Shown here in pieces: positions 1 through 7,546 of a stretch of DNA of 8,876 bases (the first letter of the stretch is position 1; every line of letters starts with the position of its first letter). Position numbers and translations under genes: made by a program. The notes beneath the pieces were generated by a model that saw only the letters and a program-made list of their open reading frames with translations, made no database searches and was not told the origin of the DNA. The stretch covers positions 1 to 8,876 of the forward strand of contig JANTGU010000078.1 of NCBI GenBank assembly GCA_024762735.1, given 5' to 3'. The stretch is from Bacteroidales bacterium (GTDB taxonomy: Bacteria > Bacteroidota > Bacteroidia > Bacteroidales > F082).

Positions 1-25
1 TTCATTTCATTTTATCAAACAGCGC

Positions 26-583
26 ATGAGCAACACACCCGACGATATTACCCTGACCAAACCCGTTTTAGAAACGGTAGCCATTGCACAGGAGTTCTGC
101 AACTACCTTGAAACTTGCGAATCCAATTCTACCAAGGGCATCATGGAATTTATGCACAGGATGCTTCCGCTGCTCTATTTGAAAGGAACATTTTTGCCTA
201 CGGTAGAGGTTGAATACCCGGAGGCCAACGAGCGTTTTGTAACCCAGGAGCAGTGGGAAAATATTTTTACCATGCTGCGCGATAAGTTTGGACGCGATGA
301 TGAATACTGGATCATCAACACCGACCTGCTCAACGAAAACGAATCCGTTAAAGCCAGCATGGCTGAAAATCTGGCTGACATTTACCAGGACATGAAAGAT
401 TTTGTACTCCTCTTTAAAAAAAACACCCACGCCAGCCGGCAAAACGCCACGGCAGAATGCAACCTGCTTTTCAAAACCCACTGGGGTTTTAGCATTGGCA
501 ACCTCATTCCAAAAATTCACTACTTCCTGTACGAAAACGCCGGCGACCCACCCCCTTTTGAGCAGACGCTGGACTACTTATAA
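26..583 (+). CDS. DUF5063 domain-containing protein (function unknown)
   Basis: A 185-residue soluble protein with no signal peptide or membrane segment, so presumably cytoplasmic. It matches what I know of the Bacteroidetes DUF5063 family along its length: an EFCNYLE stretch near residues 23-29, MLPLLYLKG at 46-54 followed by a Leu-Pro, FVTQEQW at 71-77, the well conserved NLADIYQDMKDF at 115-126, and a late Cys (145) followed by HWG (152-154) and a closing amphipathic helix. The family is all-helical and has no known activity; in relatives it often follows a 3'-5' exonuclease (RNase D-like) gene, which would lie left of this window. ATG 26 is chosen because the N-terminus then fits the family length, and ATGA at 26-29 would overlap an upstream stop in the classic coupled way. 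The frame is open to the window edge, so a slightly earlier start cannot be excluded. No Shine-Dalgarno is seen, as usual in this phylum. The family call is from memory, not a search. Confidence 0.85.
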   Translation: MSNTPDDITLTKPVLETVAIAQEFCNYLETCESNSTKGIMEFMHRMLPLLYLKGTFLPTVEVEYPEANERFVTQEQWENIFTMLRDKFGRDDEYWIINTDLLNENESVKASMAENLADIYQDMKDFVLLFKKNTHASRQNATAECNLLFKTHWGFSIGNLIPKIHYFLYENAGDPPPFEQTLDYL

Positions 584-641
584 CTAAACGCGGCCAGACA
601 CCGGAAGTGCGACATATTCCAGAAAAATTATCAGGAATTTG

Positions 642-649
642 TATCTTTG
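642..649 (+). promoter_or_regulatory. Bacteroidetes -7 promoter element for the transglutaminase-like lipoprotein
   Basis: TATCTTTG matches the Bacteroidetes primary-sigma -7 consensus TAnnTTTG exactly. It lies 7 bp before the GTG at 657, so the transcript would start almost at the start codon and have a very short leader. No good TTTG -33 element is visible about 19 bp upstream. The site also argues against translation from the TTG at 639, which would lie upstream of the transcription start. Confidence 0.55.
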
Positions 650-656
650 TAACAAG

Positions 657-2216
657 GTGTACAAAATCAAACCATATTACCTGCTGCTTCTGCTGACGAT
701 GTTGCTTGTCAGTGTCGGTTGCTTAAAATCAAACAAGCCCGGGATTCCCGAACCCGTCCGGCGAGTCATTAACCAAGCGGAACTCCATAAAGTAGCTTTT
801 TTAAACGCGATGGTCTCCTATGATAATCCGGAAGACTCGTTAAAGCTAAAGGCTCTTTACTACCTGATCGCCAACATGGGCAGCCATTACGAAATCACCT
901 ACAAAATTTCAGACTCCACCGGAAAACGCTACACCATTCCCATAGCTGACTATCCCGATTACCAAACCCTGAAAAAACATCTTAGGTTGTTGAAAGAAAA
1001 AGACAGTTCCTTAAAGGTTATGCACGACACCATCCTGCTGGACATTAAAACCGTTAGCTCACAACTGCTAACCACCAACACCGACACTGCTTTCAAAAGC
1101 TGGGCAAACCCGTTGTACAACCAAAACATCTATTCGTTCAATGATTTCTGCCAATACATCCTTCCCTACCGGGTTGCCAACGAAAAAGCAGAGCCATTCC
1201 GGCATTTTTTCAGGAGCAGGTACAGCGATAAAATCTTCAACCTCCTGCATCCCTCTCAGGTTAACCCGGTGTCGCTTACCAGCAGAATCCATCAGTTGGT
1301 AGTTAATGATGTGCACTTTGATAAGCGGTATGAGATTCATTATAATTACCCTGATTTGAACGAGATTGCCTCTGCTCACAAGGGAAATTATCGCGACATC
1401 GCCCTTTACGAGGTGAAGGCTTTCAGAAGTTTTGGCATAGCTTCTACCATGGACTACACACCCTATTTTGCCGACAGTTCAGGAGGTTACTTTTGGCCCG
1501 CAGTAATGGTTTCAGGACAACACTTTATCCCGGTTTTATATCCCGGCTTTTCTACCGACTACCTCACCAAACCCGGCAAAATTAGCAAGGTGTATCGCCG
1601 CATATACTCCGATGACACCACCTCTTTATTCAGGATTAAAAAAATGAGTGAACACACCCCGGCATTTCTGGGCCAGTTTAACTACGATGATGTTACCGAC
1701 GAGTATGTCCCTACGGCCAACATCAACGTAACATTGACCGACACTGCCCGCTACGCCTACCTGGCCGTTTTCAATGGCGGATCATGGCATCCCGTGCAGT
1801 GGAGCAATTCACAAAATCAATTACAAACTCATTTTTCCAAGATGGGGGTTGATATCCTTTATCTCCCGATGATAGTCAGAAACGAGCGTACCCTCCCGGC
1901 AGGACAGCCATTTTTGCTTGAAAAAGATGGAACCGTTAAGGTGCTTGACGGGCAAACTAACAAACCCGCGAAAAAACACATCTTATCCCTGATTTCGCCG
2001 CATCAATTTCTTCAGCCCAACCAAACCTATTTTTTGTATCAATGGAATAATAGCCAATGGCAAAAAATTAAAAGTGCTCATTCCGGAAACAAGGGAACCC
2101 TAAACACATCACTAAAACCTTACACGCTGTACCTGATCTCACAAGAAAATTCTGCTAAATGGTTTGATGACGAACGGCCGTTTATCGTAAAAAACAGCAC
2201 CATTCACTTCTACTAA
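657..2216 (+). CDS. Transglutaminase-like lipoprotein, catalytic residues apparently lost
   Basis: A 519-residue predicted lipoprotein. Starting at GTG 657 gives a compact signal peptide: VYKIK, then a Leu-rich core, then SVGC with the lipidated Cys at residue 22. The frame is also open from TTG 639, but that codon lies before the likely promoter, and ATG 699 leaves only seven residues before the Cys. The middle (about 205-300) has the transglutaminase-like core of a Bacteroidetes family: RSFGIASTMDYTP corresponds to the family's RAxGIPaxxDfTP, and SGGYFW to its GGHSW. In active members the N-terminal side of this block has a CEDA-type nucleophile motif and the His lies in GHSW. Here the same places read NYRDIA (Tyr245) and GYFW (Tyr278), so the enzyme is probably inactive. 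Downstream, DVTDEYV (345-351), YAYLAVFNGGSWHPVQW (366-382) and GVDILYLP (397-404) match the family's C-terminal beta-sandwich region. It likely sits in the periplasm or on the outer membrane as a binding or structural protein. Family assignment is strong; loss of catalysis is inferred from recalled consensus. Confidence 0.78.
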   Translation: MYKIKPYYLLLLLTMLLVSVGCLKSNKPGIPEPVRRVINQAELHKVAFLNAMVSYDNPEDSLKLKALYYLIANMGSHYEITYKISDSTGKRYTIPIADYPDYQTLKKHLRLLKEKDSSLKVMHDTILLDIKTVSSQLLTTNTDTAFKSWANPLYNQNIYSFNDFCQYILPYRVANEKAEPFRHFFRSRYSDKIFNLLHPSQVNPVSLTSRIHQLVVNDVHFDKRYEIHYNYPDLNEIASAHKGNYRDIALYEVKAFRSFGIASTMDYTPYFADSSGGYFWPAVMVSGQHFIPVLYPGFSTDYLTKPGKISKVYRRIYSDDTTSLFRIKKMSEHTPAFLGQFNYDDVTDEYVPTANINVTLTDTARYAYLAVFNGGSWHPVQWSNSQNQLQTHFSKMGVDILYLPMIVRNERTLPAGQPFLLEKDGTVKVLDGQTNKPAKKHILSLISPHQFLQPNQTYFLYQWNNSQWQKIKSAHSGNKGTLNTSLKPYTLYLISQENSAKWFDDERPFIVKNSTIHFY

Positions 2217-2219
2217 AAG

Positions 2220-3419
2220 CTACTTTTTCAAGTCATGGGTGAGTGATATCCTGACATTATCTTTGTAAACCACCACAAAAGCATCGAAAACACCTTTGCT
2301 GCGAACCACGTTGCTGTATCGCAACGCATCATGATAATTCCTGAAATACCCGATAGAATAACGGTACACACCGTTTTGGAAATTCTCGTGGATATCATCT
2401 GTCAGGCCATATTTCTTTTTAAACAAATTGATATCCGGTAGCCGGGTGCGCTTAGCCAGTATCTGAACCCGGTAAACGATTCCCTCAGTAGAATGCGCAG
2501 CGTAAACACTTTTGGTAACAGGCTTCGGCACCGCTTTAAGTTTTGCAGGAGGCTGAACGGGGCCGGTATGTTTGATGGAGGAAAAATGCTCGGGAGTTTT
2601 TTGAGTATAGTTATACGACGATCTTGGTTCCAGCGGCTTGGAAGGCTTTTGGTCACACCCACACGCTTTTACCTTAGACTTAAACTTGTAGTTTATGTAA
2701 TATGCTACTCCAACCGTTGTAGTAAAAGATTGATCGTAAGCAAAACCATCGCTCCATACATCCTGATAATCGTTTAACACAGTGCGCAGGTTCCCTTCCA
2801 CATTCACCGCCCAGTTTGGCGCCACCTTGATGTTTATACCCACCCCAATAGGCACGATAAGTCCTGAACTTTTGTATTTTACCCCTCCGTACGAGAGACC
2901 GCTTTTATAAACAAACCCCGTGTCGTAATCGTACAAGGTAGTATTCCAAAAGGCCATTCCCAGTCCCAAAGTTGCGTACACTGAAAAGGATCTGTTTTCT
3001 TTAAAGCCCCAAAAAAGAGTATTCAAATCAACATAACCATTGGTATTGATATCGAAGCTGCCACCGGTAAGTTCAAAGTTAACGGCCTCGCCAATTCCGT
3101 TCACCAACTTGGTGCTTTTAAGTCCTACATACTGAAGATTCATGCCCACGCCAAAGGCCGGAGAAAGCATTTTCCTGCCTGAAATCCCTGTAGTAAAACC
3201 CAACTCCCCGCTAAATTTCTGAAAGTAACCTTTGTTGGAAGCGTCGCCATAAAACTGCGAATAGCCCATGTTAAAGCTGGTCACCCAGTTGTCCTGAAAC
3301 AGGTAAACATCATTATTCAGTTGCTGAGCATAACCCTTAGCCCAAAAAATCAACGAAAACAAAAGCAGGCTGAGTTTTACTAATCGGGCACAACGATATT
3401 TATTTTTTCTTAATATCAT
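2220..3419 (-). CDS. Outer-membrane beta-barrel protein with C-terminal SPOR domain
   Basis: A 399-residue exported protein. ATG at 3419 is chosen because it opens a typical signal peptide (MILRKNKYRC, a hydrophobic stretch near 15-26, then a GYA-QQ cleavage site about residue 31). The frame runs open to 3572, but that extension lies inside the upstream gene and would bury the signal peptide. Residues 33-247 alternate polar and hydrophobic/aromatic residues in Gly-rich strands (GYSQFYGD at 52-59, GVGMNLQYVG at 90-99, ATLGLGMAFW at 149-158, VGVAYYINYKF at 236-246), as in an eight-stranded-type outer-membrane barrel. A Pro/Lys-rich linker follows (248-312), opening with Cys253-Gly-Cys255. Residues 313-392 form a SPOR domain (YRVQILAK, then YRYSIGYFRNYHDA, then FDAFVVVYKD); SPOR domains bind glycan strands lacking stem peptides. 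It would thus span from outer membrane to peptidoglycan. It overlaps the TPR gene by 20 nt and is probably co-transcribed with it. The barrel subfamily is not identified. Confidence 0.8.
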   Translation of the reverse strand: MILRKNKYRCARLVKLSLLLFSLIFWAKGYAQQLNNDVYLFQDNWVTSFNMGYSQFYGDASNKGYFQKFSGELGFTTGISGRKMLSPAFGVGMNLQYVGLKSTKLVNGIGEAVNFELTGGSFDINTNGYVDLNTLFWGFKENRSFSVYATLGLGMAFWNTTLYDYDTGFVYKSGLSYGGVKYKSSGLIVPIGVGINIKVAPNWAVNVEGNLRTVLNDYQDVWSDGFAYDQSFTTTVGVAYYINYKFKSKVKACGCDQKPSKPLEPRSSYNYTQKTPEHFSSIKHTGPVQPPAKLKAVPKPVTKSVYAAHSTEGIVYRVQILAKRTRLPDINLFKKKYGLTDDIHENFQNGVYRYSIGYFRNYHDALRYSNVVRSKGVFDAFVVVYKDNVRISLTHDLKK

Positions 3420-4632
3420 TCTCCTCTTCTTGGCAAAACTTTGTAATATAATCGTGCGCGGGGCCAAAGCCCATTTCCAATGCTTTTTTCCAGTCACGGC
3501 AAGCCCCATCCAGGTCATCCATAAAATATTTTGCCACCCCGCGGTTGTAATAATTCTTCGTCCAATCGGCATAATCCAAAATGGTTTTTGGCTTTAACTC
3601 CAACGCCTTATCGTAATCGCCAATGGCATCGTTGAACAGATGCATCTTGCTTCGGGCGTTGCCCAGATAGGAATAAATCAGAAAGTTTTGCACGTCAGGA
3701 TTGATGGACAACGACTTAACAAAAAGCTCGATGGCACTGGGATAGTCACCCATCTGATATTTTAACACCCCTTGATTATAATAACTCAGGTACAAGCTAT
3801 CGGCAGTATCCACCACGGGTTTAATAGGGATAAAGTACTCTTCGGCATCACGAATAAACGATTTAAAGACATGAAGCGGCACTTCGTAAAACGACCTGTC
3901 GAATAGTTTGTCCCAGTTGTCAGGGGCGGTAAAATAACTCACCAAGTAATCTTTTCGAAAGGTTTTGATAAGCTTGAATCGCACCACCTCCTTATCGCCG
4001 TTCTTGATTGGAAAAACAGCAAATGCCAGGTTCCAGTCATTTACGCTTTCGCCATACATGATCCGCTGCACATCAGCAACAATCATATCTTCCTCACGTT
4101 TAGGGTCGTAATTTTTAATGGTGCCCCGGGCAAACGCGTTCAGGTTGATCGCGTATTTTTTATTAAAAGGTATCTCTTTGGGGAGAATCTGTGACAGCAA
4201 CTCACTGTTAAAAACATAGTAATCAAGTGACTCGAAATCCTTCCAATTTTCGTGCAAAATAGGAAACTCATACACCCCGTCATGATACTTTTTGATGAGC
4301 ACGTTGTATTGCTTATCCTTGATCATTATTTTTCTTAGCTCGAGGGAGATGAAATTATCCAAACCCAACTTACGGTTGGGGTCGTTGCTCTTGTTTGTTT
4401 TATCGTCGGTAAACGGGATCCGGTTGGGCGACGAAACCCATTTGCCATTATTCTGCACAGCCCAACCCGTGGCTTTGGTAATGGATGACTGTACCGGACT
4501 AAGAATATTATAATTGACCAATTGATCCTGATCATCACAATTATCACTTTGTTGTGCCCTTAATAGTGGCGGCATAAGCCACAATATCACAGCCAAAATA
4601 AATGTAACAACCTGAAAATGTTTCATGTTCAT
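3400..4632 (-). CDS. Secreted TPR-repeat protein, N-terminal region unrecognised
   Basis: A 410-residue protein with a Sec signal peptide (MNMKHFQ, hydrophobic residues 8-24, cleavage likely after RA at 25-26), so periplasmic or membrane-associated. Met1 (4632) and Met3 (4626) are equally plausible starts. Residues 27-275 form a region I do not recognise: mixed alpha/beta, with motifs such as LELRKIMIKDKQYNVLIKKY (97-116) and DYYVFNSELL (137-146). Residues 279-390 hold three TPR units, at about 279-312, 315-348 and 355-388, with the TPR signature residues (YNQGVLKYQMGDYPSAIELF; YLGNARSKMHLFNDAIGDYD; YNRGVAKYFMDDLDGACRDW). The last repeat ends GACRDWKKALEMG, a frequent Bacteroidetes TPR ending. 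TPRs mediate protein contacts, so an envelope scaffold role is likely. The barrel-SPOR gene starts 20 nt before this stop codon, suggesting translational coupling and possible physical partnership. The short lysine-rich tail (DIKKK) lies in the overlap. No catalytic motif was seen. Confidence 0.8.
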   Translation of the reverse strand: MNMKHFQVVTFILAVILWLMPPLLRAQQSDNCDDQDQLVNYNILSPVQSSITKATGWAVQNNGKWVSSPNRIPFTDDKTNKSNDPNRKLGLDNFISLELRKIMIKDKQYNVLIKKYHDGVYEFPILHENWKDFESLDYYVFNSELLSQILPKEIPFNKKYAINLNAFARGTIKNYDPKREEDMIVADVQRIMYGESVNDWNLAFAVFPIKNGDKEVVRFKLIKTFRKDYLVSYFTAPDNWDKLFDRSFYEVPLHVFKSFIRDAEEYFIPIKPVVDTADSLYLSYYNQGVLKYQMGDYPSAIELFVKSLSINPDVQNFLIYSYLGNARSKMHLFNDAIGDYDKALELKPKTILDYADWTKNYYNRGVAKYFMDDLDGACRDWKKALEMGFGPAHDYITKFCQEEENDIKKK

Positions 4633-4666
4633 AAGTAATCTTTAAAAATCCGCCGATAGGTCACCA

Positions 4667-4674
4667 TAAATGTA
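4667..4674 (-). promoter_or_regulatory. Possible -7 promoter element for the TPR / barrel-SPOR operon
   Basis: On the minus strand TACATTTA differs from the Bacteroidetes -7 consensus TAnnTTTG only in the last base. It lies 34 bp before the ATG at 4632, a reasonable distance. No convincing -33 element is visible. The surrounding spacer 4633-4863 is AT-rich and other near-matches could occur by chance. Confidence 0.3.
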
Positions 4675-4863
4675 CACTATTAAATCAACCGGCCTACTTA
4701 ATAACGCAATAAAATTACAACTTTTTTTCACTTATAATAATTTATTGCCTTTAAGTTGTCTAAAGTTTAGATGCCACACCCGCTTCAAAAAACAGAAATA
4801 TCATCATCAGACTCAACGAACCCCTCTCTTAAACCAATCATAAATCCCATTCAAAACAACGGT

Positions 4864-7479
4864 TTATGCTTCCAATGCCTTTTTGGCGACAGCCATGGCC
4901 TCATCAATTCCATCGGCATTTTTACCGCCTGCCGTGGCCAGGTGTGGTTGTCCGCCGCCGCCACCCCGGATGGCTTTGGCAGCTTCACGGATCATATTAC
5001 CGGCATGATACCCATTCTTCACCATTGCATCCGAAAGGGCAATGACCAGGTTCACTTTCTCGTTTTCCGTCAGGGCAAGCACAATCAATACTCGATCGGC
5101 TTTAGCCCGGAGCTGATTGGCCAGCTTTTTTGCGCTGTTAACATCCAAATCAACCCTGGCACCTACAAACAAGGCATCACCCACTTTTTCAGCTTTATTC
5201 ATCAGGCTGTCAGCCAGGTCGGCACTTTTTTCTGTCAGCAATTTCTCTATTTCTTTATGAAGCTTCGCATTCTCCTCCAAAAGGTTTGAAACAGCATTTA
5301 CCACGTTATTGGCATTTTTAAACTGTCCTTTGATGGCCTTAAGCAAATCCATTTGATCGTTCACAAACTTCTCGGCATTTTTGCCCGTGACAGCTTCTAT
5401 ACGACGTACGCCGGCAGCAATACCACTTTCCGACACAATTTTAAACAGCCCGATCTGCCCGGTTGCTTTTACATGCGTACCTCCACACAACTCCACGGAG
5501 TAGTTGGGGTCGAAGGTTACCACCCGGACTTTATCGCCATATTTTTCACCAAACAGAGCCATGGCTCCCATGGCTTTGGCCTCTTCGATGGCCACATCCT
5601 GTTTGATATCCCCTGTAAGGTTTTCGCGGATTTTATTGTTCACAATATCCTCCACCTGCCTGATTTCTTCATCACTCATTTTAGAAAAATGAGAAAAGTC
5701 AAAACGCAGCCTGTCGGGTGACACCAACGATCCTTTTTGCTCGACATGAGCACCTAAAACCTTACGAAGTGCAGCATGCATCAGGTGTGTTGCACTATGA
5801 TTATTGGCCGTTAAGGTTCTTTTTTCGGCATTTACCTTTGCCAGATAAACAGAGTGGACATCTTTAGGCTCTTTATCAACCAGATGGACAATCAGGTTGT
5901 TTTCTTTTTTGGTATCCACCACGCGAAGTGTTTCGGATTCCGAAATCAGTTCACCGGTATCACCCACCTGGCCGCCCGATTCGGCATAAAACGGCGTTTT
6001 GTTCAACACCACTTCAAATATGGTTTTCTTTTTAGTGGCCACTTTCCTGTATTTTACAATATTGGCTTGTGCTTCAAGCGAATCGTAACCCACAAAGGTT
6101 GTTTCCACGTCAGTCATCAGCTCAATCCAGTCATCCGCATTTTTAACCGCTGCCTTACGCGACCGCTCCTTTTGTTGCTGTAGTCCTTTTTCAAAGCCCT
6201 CCATATCCACACTTACCCCCTTTTCCGATGCCATCAGGTTGGTAAGGTCAATGGGAAAGCCAAAGGTATCAAAAAGCTCAAAAGCAAAATCACCATCAAT
6301 CTCTTTGGCATCAGGATGATCCTTAAAATAGGTCTCAAATTTTCTTATGCCCTGTGCCAGCGTTCGCAAAAAGGCCGCTTCTTCTTCCTTGATAACCTGT
6401 TCAATCAAAGTCTTTTGTGAAACCAGCTCACCAAAAACCTCACCCATCTGCTCGGCCAGCAGCGAAACCAGCTTAAACATAAAGGGTTCATCAAAACCCA
6501 GGAAAGTGTAGCCATAACGTACGGCTCGTCGTAAAATACGGCGAATCACGTAGCCGGCGCCTGTGTTGGATGGCAGCTGCCCGTCGGCAATGGCAAACGT
6601 GATAGCCCGCAAATGGTCGGCAACAACTCTCAAAGCAATATCACGCGGTTCATCTTTGCCATACTCAACGCCTGCCAACCCAGCTACCCTGGAAATGATG
6701 GGCACAAAAATATCGGTATCATAATTTGATTTAACACCCTGCATCACCATCGACAAACGTTCAAAGCCCATCCCCGTGTCAATATGTTTTGCAGGCAACG
6801 CTTCCAGACTGCCGTTAGCCATCCGGTTAAACTCGATAAACACCAGGTTCCAGATTTCAATTACCTCGGGGTGATCCATATTCACAAGTTCCTTACCAGG
6901 CAACGCCAGTTTTTCCTCCTTCGAACGTATATCAATATGAATCTCGGAACAGGGACCGCATGGCCCCACTTCCCCCATTTCCCAAAAATTATCTTTTTTC
7001 GAACCGAATAATATCTTCTCCTCGGGAATGATTGCTTTCCAAAAATGGTAAGCTTCCATATCCGCTTCCATACCGTCAGCCTTATCACCTCCAAAAACGG
7101 TTACATACAGGCTATCCTTATCAATGCCGTACACCTCGGTTAACAGCTCCCAGGCCCAGGCAATGGCTTCTTTTTTAAAATAATCGCCAAACGACCAGTT
7201 CCCAAGCATTTCGAACATGGTATGGTGATAGGTGTCGCGGCCTACCTCTTCCAGGTCGTTATGCTTTCCGGACACCCGCAGGCATTTTTGTGTATCCGCA
7301 GCACGTAAAAACTTAGGCTTCGTATTACCCAAAAAAATATCCTTAAACTGGTTCATTCCCGCGTTGGTAAACATCAACGTCGGGTCATCCTTTATCACCA
7401 TGGGAGCAGAAGGCACTATCTGATGCTGCTTGCCTTTGAAAAAATCCAGAAAAACTTTTCGTACTTGAGATGAGTTCAT
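4864..7479 (-). CDS. alaS: Alanine--tRNA ligase
   Basis: A complete 871-residue AlaRS, the usual family length (about 870-880). It charges tRNA-Ala with alanine in the cytoplasm using ATP. The N-terminal class II catalytic domain shows DPTLMFTNAGMNQF (32-45), GKHNDLEEVG (71-80), HHTMFEMLGNWSFGDYF (85-101), VGPCGPCSEIH (171-181) and DTGMGFERL (234-242). The tRNA-recognition helices follow (AGYVIRRILRRAVRYG, 308-323). The editing domain, which hydrolyses Ser- and Gly-tRNA-Ala, carries the zinc ligands His561 and His565 (HSATHLMH) and Cys665 and His669 (CGGTH). A coiled-coil linker (about 730-765) leads to the C-Ala domain with the glycine-rich GGGGGQP at 839-845. Everything expected is present, so this is a functional housekeeping gene. 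ATG 7479 fits the family N-terminus (SSQVRKVFLDFF). It is divergent from the M23 peptidase gene with 83 bp between start codons. No convincing intrinsic terminator was seen in the spacer beyond its stop. Confidence 0.98.
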   Translation of the reverse strand: MNSSQVRKVFLDFFKGKQHQIVPSAPMVIKDDPTLMFTNAGMNQFKDIFLGNTKPKFLRAADTQKCLRVSGKHNDLEEVGRDTYHHTMFEMLGNWSFGDYFKKEAIAWAWELLTEVYGIDKDSLYVTVFGGDKADGMEADMEAYHFWKAIIPEEKILFGSKKDNFWEMGEVGPCGPCSEIHIDIRSKEEKLALPGKELVNMDHPEVIEIWNLVFIEFNRMANGSLEALPAKHIDTGMGFERLSMVMQGVKSNYDTDIFVPIISRVAGLAGVEYGKDEPRDIALRVVADHLRAITFAIADGQLPSNTGAGYVIRRILRRAVRYGYTFLGFDEPFMFKLVSLLAEQMGEVFGELVSQKTLIEQVIKEEEAAFLRTLAQGIRKFETYFKDHPDAKEIDGDFAFELFDTFGFPIDLTNLMASEKGVSVDMEGFEKGLQQQKERSRKAAVKNADDWIELMTDVETTFVGYDSLEAQANIVKYRKVATKKKTIFEVVLNKTPFYAESGGQVGDTGELISESETLRVVDTKKENNLIVHLVDKEPKDVHSVYLAKVNAEKRTLTANNHSATHLMHAALRKVLGAHVEQKGSLVSPDRLRFDFSHFSKMSDEEIRQVEDIVNNKIRENLTGDIKQDVAIEEAKAMGAMALFGEKYGDKVRVVTFDPNYSVELCGGTHVKATGQIGLFKIVSESGIAAGVRRIEAVTGKNAEKFVNDQMDLLKAIKGQFKNANNVVNAVSNLLEENAKLHKEIEKLLTEKSADLADSLMNKAEKVGDALFVGARVDLDVNSAKKLANQLRAKADRVLIVLALTENEKVNLVIALSDAMVKNGYHAGNMIREAAKAIRGGGGGQPHLATAGGKNADGIDEAMAVAKKALEA

Positions 7480-7527
7480 TATAACTTATTAACTTTTGAT
7501 TATTAACATCTTAAAATAATTAAGCTG

Positions 7528-7535
7528 CAAATTTA
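7528..7535 (-). promoter_or_regulatory. Bacteroidetes -7 promoter element for alaS
   Basis: On the minus strand TAAATTTG matches TAnnTTTG exactly and lies 48 bp before the alaS ATG, giving a leader of roughly 40 nt. No clear -33 TTTG is visible. The site is separated by 11 bp from the oppositely oriented element of the M23 gene. Confidence 0.55.
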
Positions 7536-7546
7536 CTCGAAATTAT

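Noticed and set aside
1..29. Possible C-terminal tail of an upstream gene, ending in TGA at 27-29 and overlapping the DUF5063 start
   Set aside because: The frame is open and an ATGA overlap is attractive, but eight codons are too few to identify a gene; other frames are open too.
416..423. Run of eight A within the DUF5063 gene as a frameshift site
   Set aside because: The frame stays intact with conserved family residues on both sides, so no frameshift is needed.
68..520. Minus-strand open frame opposite the DUF5063 gene
   Set aside because: It is antisense to a family-matching protein and has no recognisable domain or start context.
639..656. TTG 639 as start of the lipoprotein
   Set aside because: It sits upstream of or within the promoter element and lengthens the signal peptide needlessly; GTG 657 is better.
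3420..3572. N-terminal extension of the barrel-SPOR frame by 51 codons
   Set aside because: It lies within the TPR coding sequence, is Trp/Ile-rich without family character, and would place the signal peptide internally.
4717..4759. Inverted repeat ACAACTT / AAGTTGT in the spacer between alaS and the TPR gene
   Set aside because: Arms are 7 bp with a 29-nt AT-rich loop and no T-tract placed for termination; likely chance.
4771..5289. Plus-strand open frame over the 3' end of alaS
   Set aside because: Most of it is antisense to the AlaRS C-terminal domain, which is fully conserved; no domain is visible in the frame.
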